This document shows, in pieces, positions 14,181 through 22,364 of a DNA stretch of 28,910 bases. Within the stretch, counting starts at the first letter, position 1, and each line of letters opens with the position of its first letter. Both the position numbers and the translations under genes were made by a program. The notes beneath the pieces are model-generated. The model did not search any database and was not told where the DNA came from. It worked only from the letters and a program-made list of their open reading frames with translations. The stretch is from DASQDT01 sp036380435 (GTDB lineage: Bacteria > Acidobacteriota > Blastocatellia > Pyrinomonadales > Pyrinomonadaceae): positions 1 to 28,910 of the forward strand of contig DASVES010000302.1 of NCBI GenBank assembly GCA_036380435.1. The letters are read 5' to 3'.

Positions 14181-15471
14181 CTCCATCGTCCTCCCAGTAA
14201 ACTTTTCCTTGCAGGCGCTCGGGCAGGCAGGACATCTCCTCACGCGCCGCCGCGTCGTCGTGGACGTAGCGGTAGCCCTGTCCGTAGCCGACGCGCTTCA
14301 TCAGCGGGGTGACGGCATTGCGGAGGTGGAGCGGCACCGGCTCGCGCGCGGTCTCGGCGGCGTCTTCGAGCGCGCGGTGGTAGGCGCGTTTGACGGCGTT
14401 CGACTTCGGCGCGCGGGCCAGATAGACGGTCGCCTGCGAAAGCGGATAGAGGGCTTCGGGCAGCCCGATCAACTCCGTGATCTTCGCGGCGGAGGCGGCC
14501 TGCACCATCGCCTGCGGGTCGGCGAGGCCCACGTCCTCCGAGGCCAGAATGCAGAGGCGGCGGGCGATAAAAATCGGGTCGGCGCCGCCCTCGATGAGAC
14601 GCGCCAGCCAGTAGAGCGCGGCGTTCACGTCCGAGTTGCGTAAAGATTTGATGAGGGCGGAGGCGAGGTTGTAGTGCTCCTCGCCGCCCTTGTCGTAGCC
14701 GTAGCGGGCGCGGCCGAGGGATTCGGCGACGGTCTCCTCGGCGACGTTGCGCGCGCCCTTCTTGTCGGGCGGAGTGGACTCGACGGCCGCCTCCAACGCC
14801 GAGAGCGCGACGCGCGCGTCGCCGCCCGCGGCGCTCGCGAGACGCGCCAGCAACTCGTCGGCGACGACCGCTTTGAGACGGCCGAGGCCGCGCTCCTCGT
14901 CGGCGAGCGCGCGGCGCAGGAGCGTTTCCACGTCCAACCCTTCGAGCGGCTGGAGCGTGAGGACGCGGCTGCGCGAGAGCAGCGCGCCGATGACCTCGAA
15001 GGAGGGGTTCTCGGTGGTCGCCCCGATGAGCGTCACCGTCCCGTCCTCGACCGCGGGCAGGAGCGCATCCTGCTGCGCCTTGTTGAAGCGGTGAATCTCA
15101 TCGACGAAGAGAACCGTGCGCCGGCCCGTGCGGCGGCTTGCGCGCGCCTCGGCGATGGCGGCGCGCAGATCACGCACGCCCGAGAAGACGGCCGAGAGTT
15201 GGATGAAGTGGGCGTCCGTGTGGCGTGCGAGGATGCGGGCGAGGGTGGTCTTGCCCGTGCCGGGGCCGCCCCAGAAGATGAGCGAGGGGAGCTTGCCGCC
15301 CGCTTCGAGCAGGCGGCGCAACACGCGCCCCTCGCCGATCAGTTGTTGCTGCCCGACAAACTCGTCGAGCGTCCGGGGCCGCATGCGTTCGGCGAGCGGG
15401 GCGAGCGCGTCGGACGGGGCCGTGTCCTCCTCCGGTTCGGCGAACAGACTTTCGTTCGTGCTTCGCGGCAT
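14161..15471 (-). CDS. rarA: Replication-associated recombination protein A (RarA/MgsA AAA+ ATPase)
   Basis: RarA is a clamp-loader-like AAA+ ATPase that acts at stalled replication forks. The N-terminal segment PLAERMRPRTLDEFVGQQQL is diagnostic. Walker A is GPGTGKTT (residues 69-76), Walker B FVDEIHRFNKAQQDALLPAVE, sensor 1 IGATTENPSFEV, then the C-terminal tetramerisation domain with SALIKSLRNSDVNAALYWLARL and EDVGLADP. At 436 residues it matches E. coli RarA (447). I chose the ATG at 15471 because it directly precedes the conserved region; the frame stays open 37 codons further upstream, but that stretch is low complexity. The last residues (VISDE) and the stop are encoded by repeat E8. 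Confidence 0.94.
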   Translation of the reverse strand: MPRSTNESLFAEPEEDTAPSDALAPLAERMRPRTLDEFVGQQQLIGEGRVLRRLLEAGGKLPSLIFWGGPGTGKTTLARILARHTDAHFIQLSAVFSGVRDLRAAIAEARASRRTGRRTVLFVDEIHRFNKAQQDALLPAVEDGTVTLIGATTENPSFEVIGALLSRSRVLTLQPLEGLDVETLLRRALADEERGLGRLKAVVADELLARLASAAGGDARVALSALEAAVESTPPDKKGARNVAEETVAESLGRARYGYDKGGEEHYNLASALIKSLRNSDVNAALYWLARLIEGGADPIFIARRLCILASEDVGLADPQAMVQAASAAKITELIGLPEALYPLSQATVYLARAPKSNAVKRAYHRALEDAAETAREPVPLHLRNAVTPLMKRVGYGQGYRYVHDDAAAREEMSCLPERLQGKVYWEDDGEVISDE

Positions 15472-15751
15472 AATTGGAACTCTTTCGGGACAAGGATACC
15501 ACGGCCCCGCAGGCGCGCGCCGCCCGCGCGGAGTGGCGCCGCTCGAGTGTGCCGACGTAATGCTCGGCCGCGCCTGACACATATTTGTGAATTGAAGGGC
15601 AGGCGAAAGTGAGTACGAATAACTGAATGTCAGGGTAAAATCTTGGTGGAACGCGGCCGCGCCCTCCTGCGTATATGGAGACGTGCCAGACGCTTCCGGG
15701 GCCGCGAATTAATTCCGGCGACGGCGGCTAAGCTAGAGTGAGGTGATAATC

Positions 15752-15958
15752 ATGAAAGACATGAAAGATATGTTGCGTATAATCGGAATCATCCTTCTCG
15801 GAGTTTTCGTTCTCGCCGTCGGAGTACCGCTCGTGTTCGCTGCCGCCGGCATCGTTCTCGGCGGCATCATTCACATCACGGTCTCGTTGATCAAGATCGC
15901 CGTGGTGCTCGCCGTCGCCTACCTGATCCTCGTCGGCGTCCGCGCCGTATTGAGGTAA
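15752..15958 (+). CDS. Small two-helix membrane protein of unknown function
   Basis: The 68-residue product has a short charged start (MKDMKDMLR) and two hydrophobic segments (about residues 9-37 and 43-66) with no other features. GAGGTGA lies 5 bp before the ATG at 15752 and is an excellent SD, which fixes the start; a GTG three codons upstream overlaps that SD. It stands alone, with a strong terminator directly downstream. Function cannot be assigned. Confidence 0.75.
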   Translation: MKDMKDMLRIIGIILLGVFVLAVGVPLVFAAAGIVLGGIIHITVSLIKIAVVLAVAYLILVGVRAVLR

Positions 15959-15964
15959 TCCCCG

Positions 15965-16010
15965 ACGCCGGGCGCCGCCAACGTCTTGCGAGACTGGCGG
16001 CGCCCGGCGT
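15965..16010 (+). terminator. Strong hairpin terminator after the small membrane protein gene
   Basis: ACGCCGGGCGCCGCCA (15965-15980) pairs perfectly with TGGCGGCGCCCGGCGT (15995-16010), and the loop contains a further GTCT/AGAC stem. It is followed by TTT and a run of nine C. Confidence 0.85.
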
Positions 16011-16603
16011 TTCCCCCCCCCGTGTCACAGCGCGCAACTGCCGCCCGCATCCTCCGCGCCCTTCCCAACACACCTCGAACTCGGACGACCTCCGAACGTG
16101 ATCGTCTGGCGCCCTATGCCCCGCGGACAAAAGACGCGGGCCGCCGTGTCAGTTTGAAAAATATTCTCACTCAACACTCTCCTGCCGGCGGTCACGCGAA
16201 ATGTTTCGTCTCAAAATTACATTAACGGTAAGAGGGCGGTGGGCCGGCGTAACTGACCCCGAATGACGACCGGCTGGAAGGTCGAACTCGGAGGCGAAAT
16301 CGGCTCACTGCTGAGGCGTGACAAGCCCTGGGAGATTGGGTCATACTGCGCCCGCGCTGACAGGCCATGAATCTCCTGCCTCTGGCTACTCGGGGCGCCA
16401 CGGTTCCTCTCGCACGGCCGCGCGGCGCTGGCAATTTCCACCATCACCGATGCCTTGGGTGTGACTCCTCTCTGCGTCATGTCATCCTTTCCAGGGAACA
16501 CGAACCGCGTAGAGCCGCCCGCGCGGCGCCGGTGTCACTCCTCTAGTTTATGCGTCCGTGCCGGCGGCGGGACGAAATCTCAACCCACAGGAGGAATCAG
16601 CAG
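16011..16603. other. Non-coding stretch of about 590 bp
   Basis: No convincing gene, RNA or heptamer element is visible here. Short open frames on both strands lack an SD, family motifs or consistent codon use. A 14-bp direct repeat with one mismatch (GGTGTGACTCCTCT at 16458-16471 and GGTGTCACTCCTCT at 16531-16544) lies upstream of the peptidoglycan hydrolase gene and could belong to its control region. The stretch could also hold remnants of a decayed gene or element. Confidence 0.4.
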
Positions 16604-17719
16604 ATGGCGACCAGGAAGAAGAGCGGTGCGTCGAAGAAGAGTGCGGGCGCATCGCGAAAGAGCAGCACTGTAAAGAGAGCGGGGGCGGCTGTGAAGTCGG
16701 GCGCGTCAAAGAAGACCGGGGCGTCGAAGAGGGCCGGGGCCGCGAGGAGAGCCGGCGCGACGAGAGCTGGCGCCGCCATGCCCGTGGCGGCGGCGGCGGG
16801 CGATGCCGTGCCATTCCTGCGACGCCGCGATGAAGGCCCGGAGGTAGACAATCTCCAGGAGGAGCTGTGCGACATCGGCTACCTGACACGCGCGCAGAAG
16901 GCGCTGGGGCCGGGCAAGTTCGGCCCGCGGACGGAGGAGGCGCTCAAGCACTTCCAGCGCGACAACTTCATCGCCGAAACGGGCGTCTACGACGAGGAGA
17001 CGCAGGCGGCCATCCGCCAGTTGAATGAGGGCGTCAAGCGCGGCATCGAGGGCAACATCGTGCGCGGACTTCAGAACCGCCTCGTCTCGCTCGGGTTCAT
17101 GACGCAGGTGATAGCGGGGCAGGGGAAGTTCGGCCCGCAGACCGAGGCCGCGCTCCTCGGCTTCCAGATGGCTCAGGGCATCATGCAGACCGGGGTGCTG
17201 ACCGACGAGACTTATCGCGGCCTGCTCGCGGCGGCGCCGCACCCGACGCCCATCACCGATCACGGCGATCCAACGCGCATCGACACCGTCCTCCCCTCGG
17301 AAGGCCGCGGCTTCACGACCTACCGGCGCTCGCCCGGCGGAGCCGACCAGTTCGGCCGCGCCTCCACCATCCGCGCCATTACGGATGTCGCCGAGACGTG
17401 GAGCACGCGGCACGCGGCGCCGCGCCTCCAGATCGGCGACATCAGCCGACGCGGCGGCGGCCGCCTCGAACCCCACGATAGCCATCAGAGGGGCGTGGAC
17501 GTGGACATGCGCCCCATCAGGAACGACGGCCGCGAGCAGCCGGTCAGGTTCGATCAGGCCGGCTACTCGCACGAGCTGACAAAGGAGCTGTGCCAGCTCA
17601 TCCGCGCGAAAGTCCCCGGCGTCCGCATCTTCTTCAACGACCCGCGGCTCATCGGCCTCGGCCTCACGGCGCGCCTTATATTCCACGACGACCACCTGCA
17701 CGTCCGCTTCCCCAGCTGA
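16604..17719 (+). CDS. Peptidoglycan-binding protein with M74 (MepA-like) endopeptidase domain and histone-like N-terminus
   Basis: The 371-residue product has three parts. Residues 1-65 are a Lys/Ala/Gly/Ser tail with repeated GASKK-type units, like histone H1 or Hc1 tails, and contain no signal peptide. Residues about 70-145 and 150-210 are two peptidoglycan-binding type 1 domains (GKFGPRTEEALKHFQRDN and GKFGPQTEAALLGFQMAQGI). The C-terminal part resembles murein endopeptidase MepA: GGRLEPHDSHQRGVDVDMRP and FHDDHLHVRF hold the His and Asp expected to bind zinc. MepA-type enzymes cut D-Ala-mDAP cross-links. AGGAGG about 8 bp before the ATG fixes the start. How a protein with such a start reaches the cell wall is unclear. 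Confidence 0.85.
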   Translation: MATRKKSGASKKSAGASRKSSTVKRAGAAVKSGASKKTGASKRAGAARRAGATRAGAAMPVAAAAGDAVPFLRRRDEGPEVDNLQEELCDIGYLTRAQKALGPGKFGPRTEEALKHFQRDNFIAETGVYDEETQAAIRQLNEGVKRGIEGNIVRGLQNRLVSLGFMTQVIAGQGKFGPQTEAALLGFQMAQGIMQTGVLTDETYRGLLAAAPHPTPITDHGDPTRIDTVLPSEGRGFTTYRRSPGGADQFGRASTIRAITDVAETWSTRHAAPRLQIGDISRRGGGRLEPHDSHQRGVDVDMRPIRNDGREQPVRFDQAGYSHELTKELCQLIRAKVPGVRIFFNDPRLIGLGLTARLIFHDDHLHVRFPS

Positions 17720-17745
17720 GGAAGCCGAAACGCAGTCAACAAAGA

Positions 17746-17786
17746 TGAAGGGGCGACGGAAGACCCAGTCTTCCGTCGCCCCTTCA
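17746..17786. terminator. Bidirectional terminator hairpin between convergent genes
   Basis: TGAAGGGGCGACGGAAGAC (17746-17764) pairs perfectly with its complement (17768-17786) around a 3-nt loop. It lies between the convergent peptidoglycan hydrolase and PPK2 genes. No long T-run follows. Confidence 0.8.
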
Positions 17787-17872
17787 GTTGTCGTGAATAA
17801 CTCGCGCGCGGTCGCGCCGCCGCCCAACGTGCGTTGAAGCGAAGCGCGACTTTATCACCGGCGGGGGAGAGG

Positions 17873-18745
17873 TCAGCGCAGTTCGCGCGCGAGCCGTCTT
17901 CTGGCCTTCTCCATCTCCTTCTTCTCCTCGCCATTGACGGCCGGATAGCGGGGCTTGAGCGAGCGGAGCTTTCGCACCATCAGGTCGGCGACGGCGAGCG
18001 CGGAAAACCATCGATGGTCTGCCGGGACGACGTGCCAGGGCGCGGCCCTGGTGCTGGTGCGCGCGAGCATCTCTTCGTGGGCCACGAGGTGCTCGTCCCA
18101 CAGTTCGCGGTTCTCCAAATCCGCGGCGGAGAACTTCCACTTCTTGGCGGGTTCCTCTGTACGCTCCAGCAGCCGCTCGGCCTGCTTCTCCTTCGAGAGG
18201 TGCAGGAAGAACTTCAGGACGACCACCCCGTTATCCGTCAGGTACTGCTCGAAGTTGTTGATCTCGCCCATCCTCCGCTTCCAGATGTCTTTGGACTTGC
18301 TGGATGTGGGCAGATTCTGATCGCCCAGCCCCTCGGGGCGGACGCGCGGCGCGACGACCTCTTCATAGTAGGAGCGGTTGAAGAAGGTGATCCGCCCGCG
18401 CTCCGGCACCTCCCGGTGGAAGCGCCACAGGTACTCGTGCTTGTTCTCGGCATCGGACGGCTTCTTGAAGTTGACGGCCGTGCAGCCCTGCGGGTCGAGG
18501 CTCGACGCGACGTGCTTGATGGTGCCGTCCTTGCCGGAGCCGTCCATTGCCTGGAGGATGACCAAGAGCGCGTGCGTCTCCTCGGCCATCAGCTTGTCCT
18601 GTAGGGTCGCCAGCTCGCCGCAGTCGGCCTCGATTTTCTTACCGGCCGCGTCTTCGTCCGCGAAGCCCCCGGTGAAAGCCGTGTCGTAGTTCTTCAGGCG
18701 CGGGCGGCTGCCCGGCCTGACCATGAAATCATTTTGTCTGCCCAT
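17873..18745 (-). CDS. ppk2: Polyphosphate kinase 2 family protein (polyphosphate:nucleotide phosphotransferase)
   Basis: PPK2 enzymes transfer phosphate between polyphosphate and nucleotides. Walker A is AMDGSGKD (residues 66-73), followed by GTIKHVASSLDPQGC, the Walker B/lid region TFFNRSYYEEVVAPRVRPE and FLHLSKEKQAERLLER. The form TIKHV...DPQGC with an N-terminal LKNYDTAFTGGF resembles the class III/TIGR03709 group that can raise AMP and ADP to ATP, but class cannot be fixed by eye. I chose the ATG at 18745 (290 residues); a GTG at 18781 and an ATG at 18724 are alternatives. It lies downstream of ychF on the same strand with a 124-bp gap. Confidence 0.92.
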   Translation of the reverse strand: MGRQNDFMVRPGSRPRLKNYDTAFTGGFADEDAAGKKIEADCGELATLQDKLMAEETHALLVILQAMDGSGKDGTIKHVASSLDPQGCTAVNFKKPSDAENKHEYLWRFHREVPERGRITFFNRSYYEEVVAPRVRPEGLGDQNLPTSSKSKDIWKRRMGEINNFEQYLTDNGVVVLKFFLHLSKEKQAERLLERTEEPAKKWKFSAADLENRELWDEHLVAHEEMLARTSTRAAPWHVVPADHRWFSALAVADLMVRKLRSLKPRYPAVNGEEKKEMEKARRRLARELR

Positions 18746-18869
18746 GCTCGTTACGGAAACCTTTCTGAATGCCGGCGACACGGGGTTAAGACGCCAACAT
18801 CTTTCGCGAAAACCAAGTTGATTGATGAAGTCATCGGAGGGGATAAAGCGAATGGGGTCGGAGTCGTCG

Positions 18870-19970
<1,101 letters not shown>

Positions 19971-20093
19971 AGGAAACCTCTGTCTGGGATGACCGCTGAA
20001 TTGTGTTGGCTAACGGCAGACATCTAAGCATCCGGCGTCAGGGGTTGTCCAGCCGCCCCGGCGCACGCTTTCGGACGCGTGAGGGTGTTCGCG

Positions 20094-20099
20094 TATAAT
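20094..20099 (+). promoter_or_regulatory. Perfect TATAAT, probable -10 of the membrane-protein gene pair
   Basis: A perfect TATAAT lies 97 bp before the chosen ATG at 20196, in the divergent gap facing ychF. The sequence 17 bp upstream (TCGGAC) is a poor -35. Its presence argues that the gene starts downstream of it, not at the earlier in-frame GTG at 20079. Confidence 0.45.
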
Positions 20100-20195
20100 C
20101 GCCGGGTTCTTCGAGAGCCAGTCGCGGCCGGCGTGCAGCGCGCGGCGTGTCAGCGCGCCGCCCTAGTCACCGCCGCCGCCCTTCAACTCGGAATT

Positions 20196-22364
20196 ATGCC
20201 CTTCGCAATCCTGCTGGCGCTCGCCGCCGTCTCGGGCGGCACGCTGCTCACGTACCTCTACGACCGCGAGGCGTCGCCGCTCGTGCGCGTGTGCGAGGGT
20301 CTGTGTACCGGCTTCGCCGCGCTCGGCCTCGTCGGTTTCATCATCGCCTCCTTCGCGGGGCTACAGCCTGCCGCGCTCGTCGCCGCGGGTCTCTTCGTCG
20401 CCTCCCCGCTCATCCTTTTACGCAAGGCCGAATGGCGCGCTCGCGTGCGCGTTGACGCGCGTGAGGCTTCGCGCACGTTGGGGCGGGCGATTACTTTCCG
20501 TAGCGGCGGGGCGACGTTTGTGTTCTACGCGGCGGCGGCCGTGTTGTGCTGGCTCGTCTTCCGGCAGGCGATGTACGCGGGCGCGGACGGCATATTTACC
20601 GGACTCGATAACAACATCGGCGATCTGCCGTTCCACGTCGGCATCATCTCGGGCTTCGTCCACGGCGACAACTTCCCGCCCGAGCATCCCGAGTTCGCGG
20701 GCACGCGTCTGACCTATCCGTTTCTGGCAGACTTCCTGACGGCGATGTTCGTGCGCGCCGGGGCCTCGCTCGAAGGCGCGATGTTCTGGCAGAACTTCAC
20801 GCTCGCGCTCTCGTTCGTCGCGCTGCTCGGGCGCTGGGCCGCGCTCGTCACGGGGGAGCGCGCCGCCGGCTTCCTCGCGCCTGCGCTCGTCCTCTTCAAC
20901 GGGGGCTTGGGCTTCCTGCAAGTGTTCGGCGAGGCTGCGCGCGGCGGCGGCCTACTGCACACGCTCGGCAATCCAACCGTCTACTACACGATGATGGGCG
21001 ACACGTACAAGTGGGGCAACTTCGTCACGATGCTGCTCGTCCCGCAGCGCGGGCTGCTGCTCGGCTTCCCGCTGGCGATCATCGTGTTGACGCTGTGGTG
21101 GCAGGCGACTTCGGGGGAAAAGGGGGAAGGGGTAAAGGGTAAAGGGGAAGAGGGAAGAGGGAAGAGGGAGCACAGGGAAGCCGCAACGCGCAAGGGCGAG
21201 GCGACGAAGAAGGGGAAGCGCAACGTGAGCAGTTCCGACGCGCGTGCGAAGTCGTCGGCCGCGGCGGCGCAGCTTACACACTCCACACCTTTCCCCCTTA
21301 CCCTTTCCCCTTTCCCCTTTCGCCAAATGCTCGCGGCGGGCGTCATTGCGGGGCTGATGCCGCTGGTGCACGCGCACAGTTTCGTCGTGTTGATGGGGAT
21401 GGGCGGGTGTCTGGCGTTGCTGTTGAGCTGGCGCGGGGCGCGAGACGCGGTGGCGCGCGGCGAGGTCGGGAAGGAAGCGGGCGCGGGGTGGCGCGGGTGG
21501 TTCGTGTTCTTCGCGGCGGCGACGGTCGTCGCGGCGCCGCAGATGTTGTGGGCGACTTACAGAAGCGACGTGCAGGCCGGGAGCTTCTTCGGGTGGCAGC
21601 TGGGGTGGGATCGCGGCACGCTGAATCCAATCGTGTTCTGGTTAAAGAACACGGGGCTGTTCATCCCGCTGCTCGTCGCGGCGCTCGCGTGGCGGGGGCA
21701 GAAGCCTTTGGTCTCGCGCCGGCTGCTCGTCTTCTACCTGCCGTTTACGCTCTGCTTCGTCGTCCCGAACCTGTTGAAGATGTCGCCGTGGATTTGGGAC
21801 AACATCAAGATTCTCTTCTACTGGTGGGTGGCCTCGGCGCCGATTGTCGCGCTGCTCATCGTGCGCCTGTGGCGTCGGGGTGGCGCGTGGCGCGCCGCCG
21901 CCGCCGTGTCGGTTGTGGTGCTCACGCTTGCGGGCGCGCTCGACGTGTGGCGCGTGGCCTCGGGCGGGATGCGCCAGCCCGTGTTCACGCGCGAGGGAGT
22001 GGAGTTCGCCGAGATGTTGAAACGCGAGACGCCGCCCCGCTCACTCGTTCTCCATGCGCCGACGTATAATCACCCGGTCTACCTGACAGGCCGGCGCTCG
22101 CTGATGGGCTACGCCGGGCACCTCGGCTCACACGGCATCGACTACACGGAACGCGAGCGCGACTTCGCGCGCATCTTCTCGGGGGGGCCGGAGGCGGAGG
22201 CGCTGTTGAAGCAATACGGCGTCGATTACGTCGTCGTCGGGCCGCTCGAACGCCGGGGCGGCGAGATGGCCCGCATCAGGGCCGTGGTCAACGAAACGTT
22301 CTTCCAACGCTACACGAAGGTCGGGCAAACAGGTGGCTACAGCCTCTACAAAACGTCGCCCTAA
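20196..22364 (+). CDS. Multi-pass membrane protein, GT-C-like, carrying an in-frame repeat insertion
   Basis: The product (722 residues) has about a dozen hydrophobic helices and a soluble C-terminal part (from about residue 600) with LVLHAPTYNHPVYLTGRRS and YGVDYVVVGPLERR. An early loop contains DNNIGDLPFHVGIISGFVHG, which is placed like the catalytic loop of GT-C glycosyltransferases; many uncharacterised bacterial membrane proteins share this layout. The exact family is not recognised. Residues about 306-375 are a hydrophilic Lys/Gly/Glu then Ser/Ala/Pro stretch encoded by repeat element E9, falling between two membrane helices. I chose the ATG at 20196 because a TATAAT lies inside the longer frame. 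The next gene overlaps by 32 bp, suggesting coupling. Confidence 0.75.
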   Translation: MPFAILLALAAVSGGTLLTYLYDREASPLVRVCEGLCTGFAALGLVGFIIASFAGLQPAALVAAGLFVASPLILLRKAEWRARVRVDAREASRTLGRAITFRSGGATFVFYAAAAVLCWLVFRQAMYAGADGIFTGLDNNIGDLPFHVGIISGFVHGDNFPPEHPEFAGTRLTYPFLADFLTAMFVRAGASLEGAMFWQNFTLALSFVALLGRWAALVTGERAAGFLAPALVLFNGGLGFLQVFGEAARGGGLLHTLGNPTVYYTMMGDTYKWGNFVTMLLVPQRGLLLGFPLAIIVLTLWWQATSGEKGEGVKGKGEEGRGKREHREAATRKGEATKKGKRNVSSSDARAKSSAAAAQLTHSTPFPLTLSPFPFRQMLAAGVIAGLMPLVHAHSFVVLMGMGGCLALLLSWRGARDAVARGEVGKEAGAGWRGWFVFFAAATVVAAPQMLWATYRSDVQAGSFFGWQLGWDRGTLNPIVFWLKNTGLFIPLLVAALAWRGQKPLVSRRLLVFYLPFTLCFVVPNLLKMSPWIWDNIKILFYWWVASAPIVALLIVRLWRRGGAWRAAAAVSVVVLTLAGALDVWRVASGGMRQPVFTREGVEFAEMLKRETPPRSLVLHAPTYNHPVYLTGRRSLMGYAGHLGSHGIDYTERERDFARIFSGGPEAEALLKQYGVDYVVVGPLERRGGEMARIRAVVNETFFQRYTKVGQTGGYSLYKTSP
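21113..21323. repeat. Heptamer inverted-repeat element E9 (AGGGGAA type) inside a coding gene
   Basis: The left arm has eight 7-bp units (GGGGAAA, AGGGGGA, AGGGGTA, AAGGGTA, AAGGGGA, three AGAGGGA; 21114-21169) and the right arm about five complementary units such as CCTTTCC and CCCTTAC (21287-21323). The loop of about 117 bp is GC-rich and coding-like. The added codons 306-375 span 210 bp, a multiple of both 3 and 7, and keep the frame open. Confidence 0.9.

Noticed and set aside
14674..15612. Plus-strand open frame (312 codons) opposite rarA
   Set aside because: It is an antisense shadow of the clear RarA protein and has no SD or family motif.
16217..16501. Small minus-strand frame (94 codons) in the gap before the hydrolase gene
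   Set aside because: It has no SD, no homology that I recognise and atypical composition; a 35-codon plus-strand frame in the same place is equally unsupported.
20079..20195. GTG at 20079 as start of the membrane-protein gene
   Set aside because: The extended N-terminus is hydrophilic and Arg/Ala-rich and contains a perfect TATAAT, which is better explained as the promoter; the ATG at 20196 starts directly at a membrane helix.
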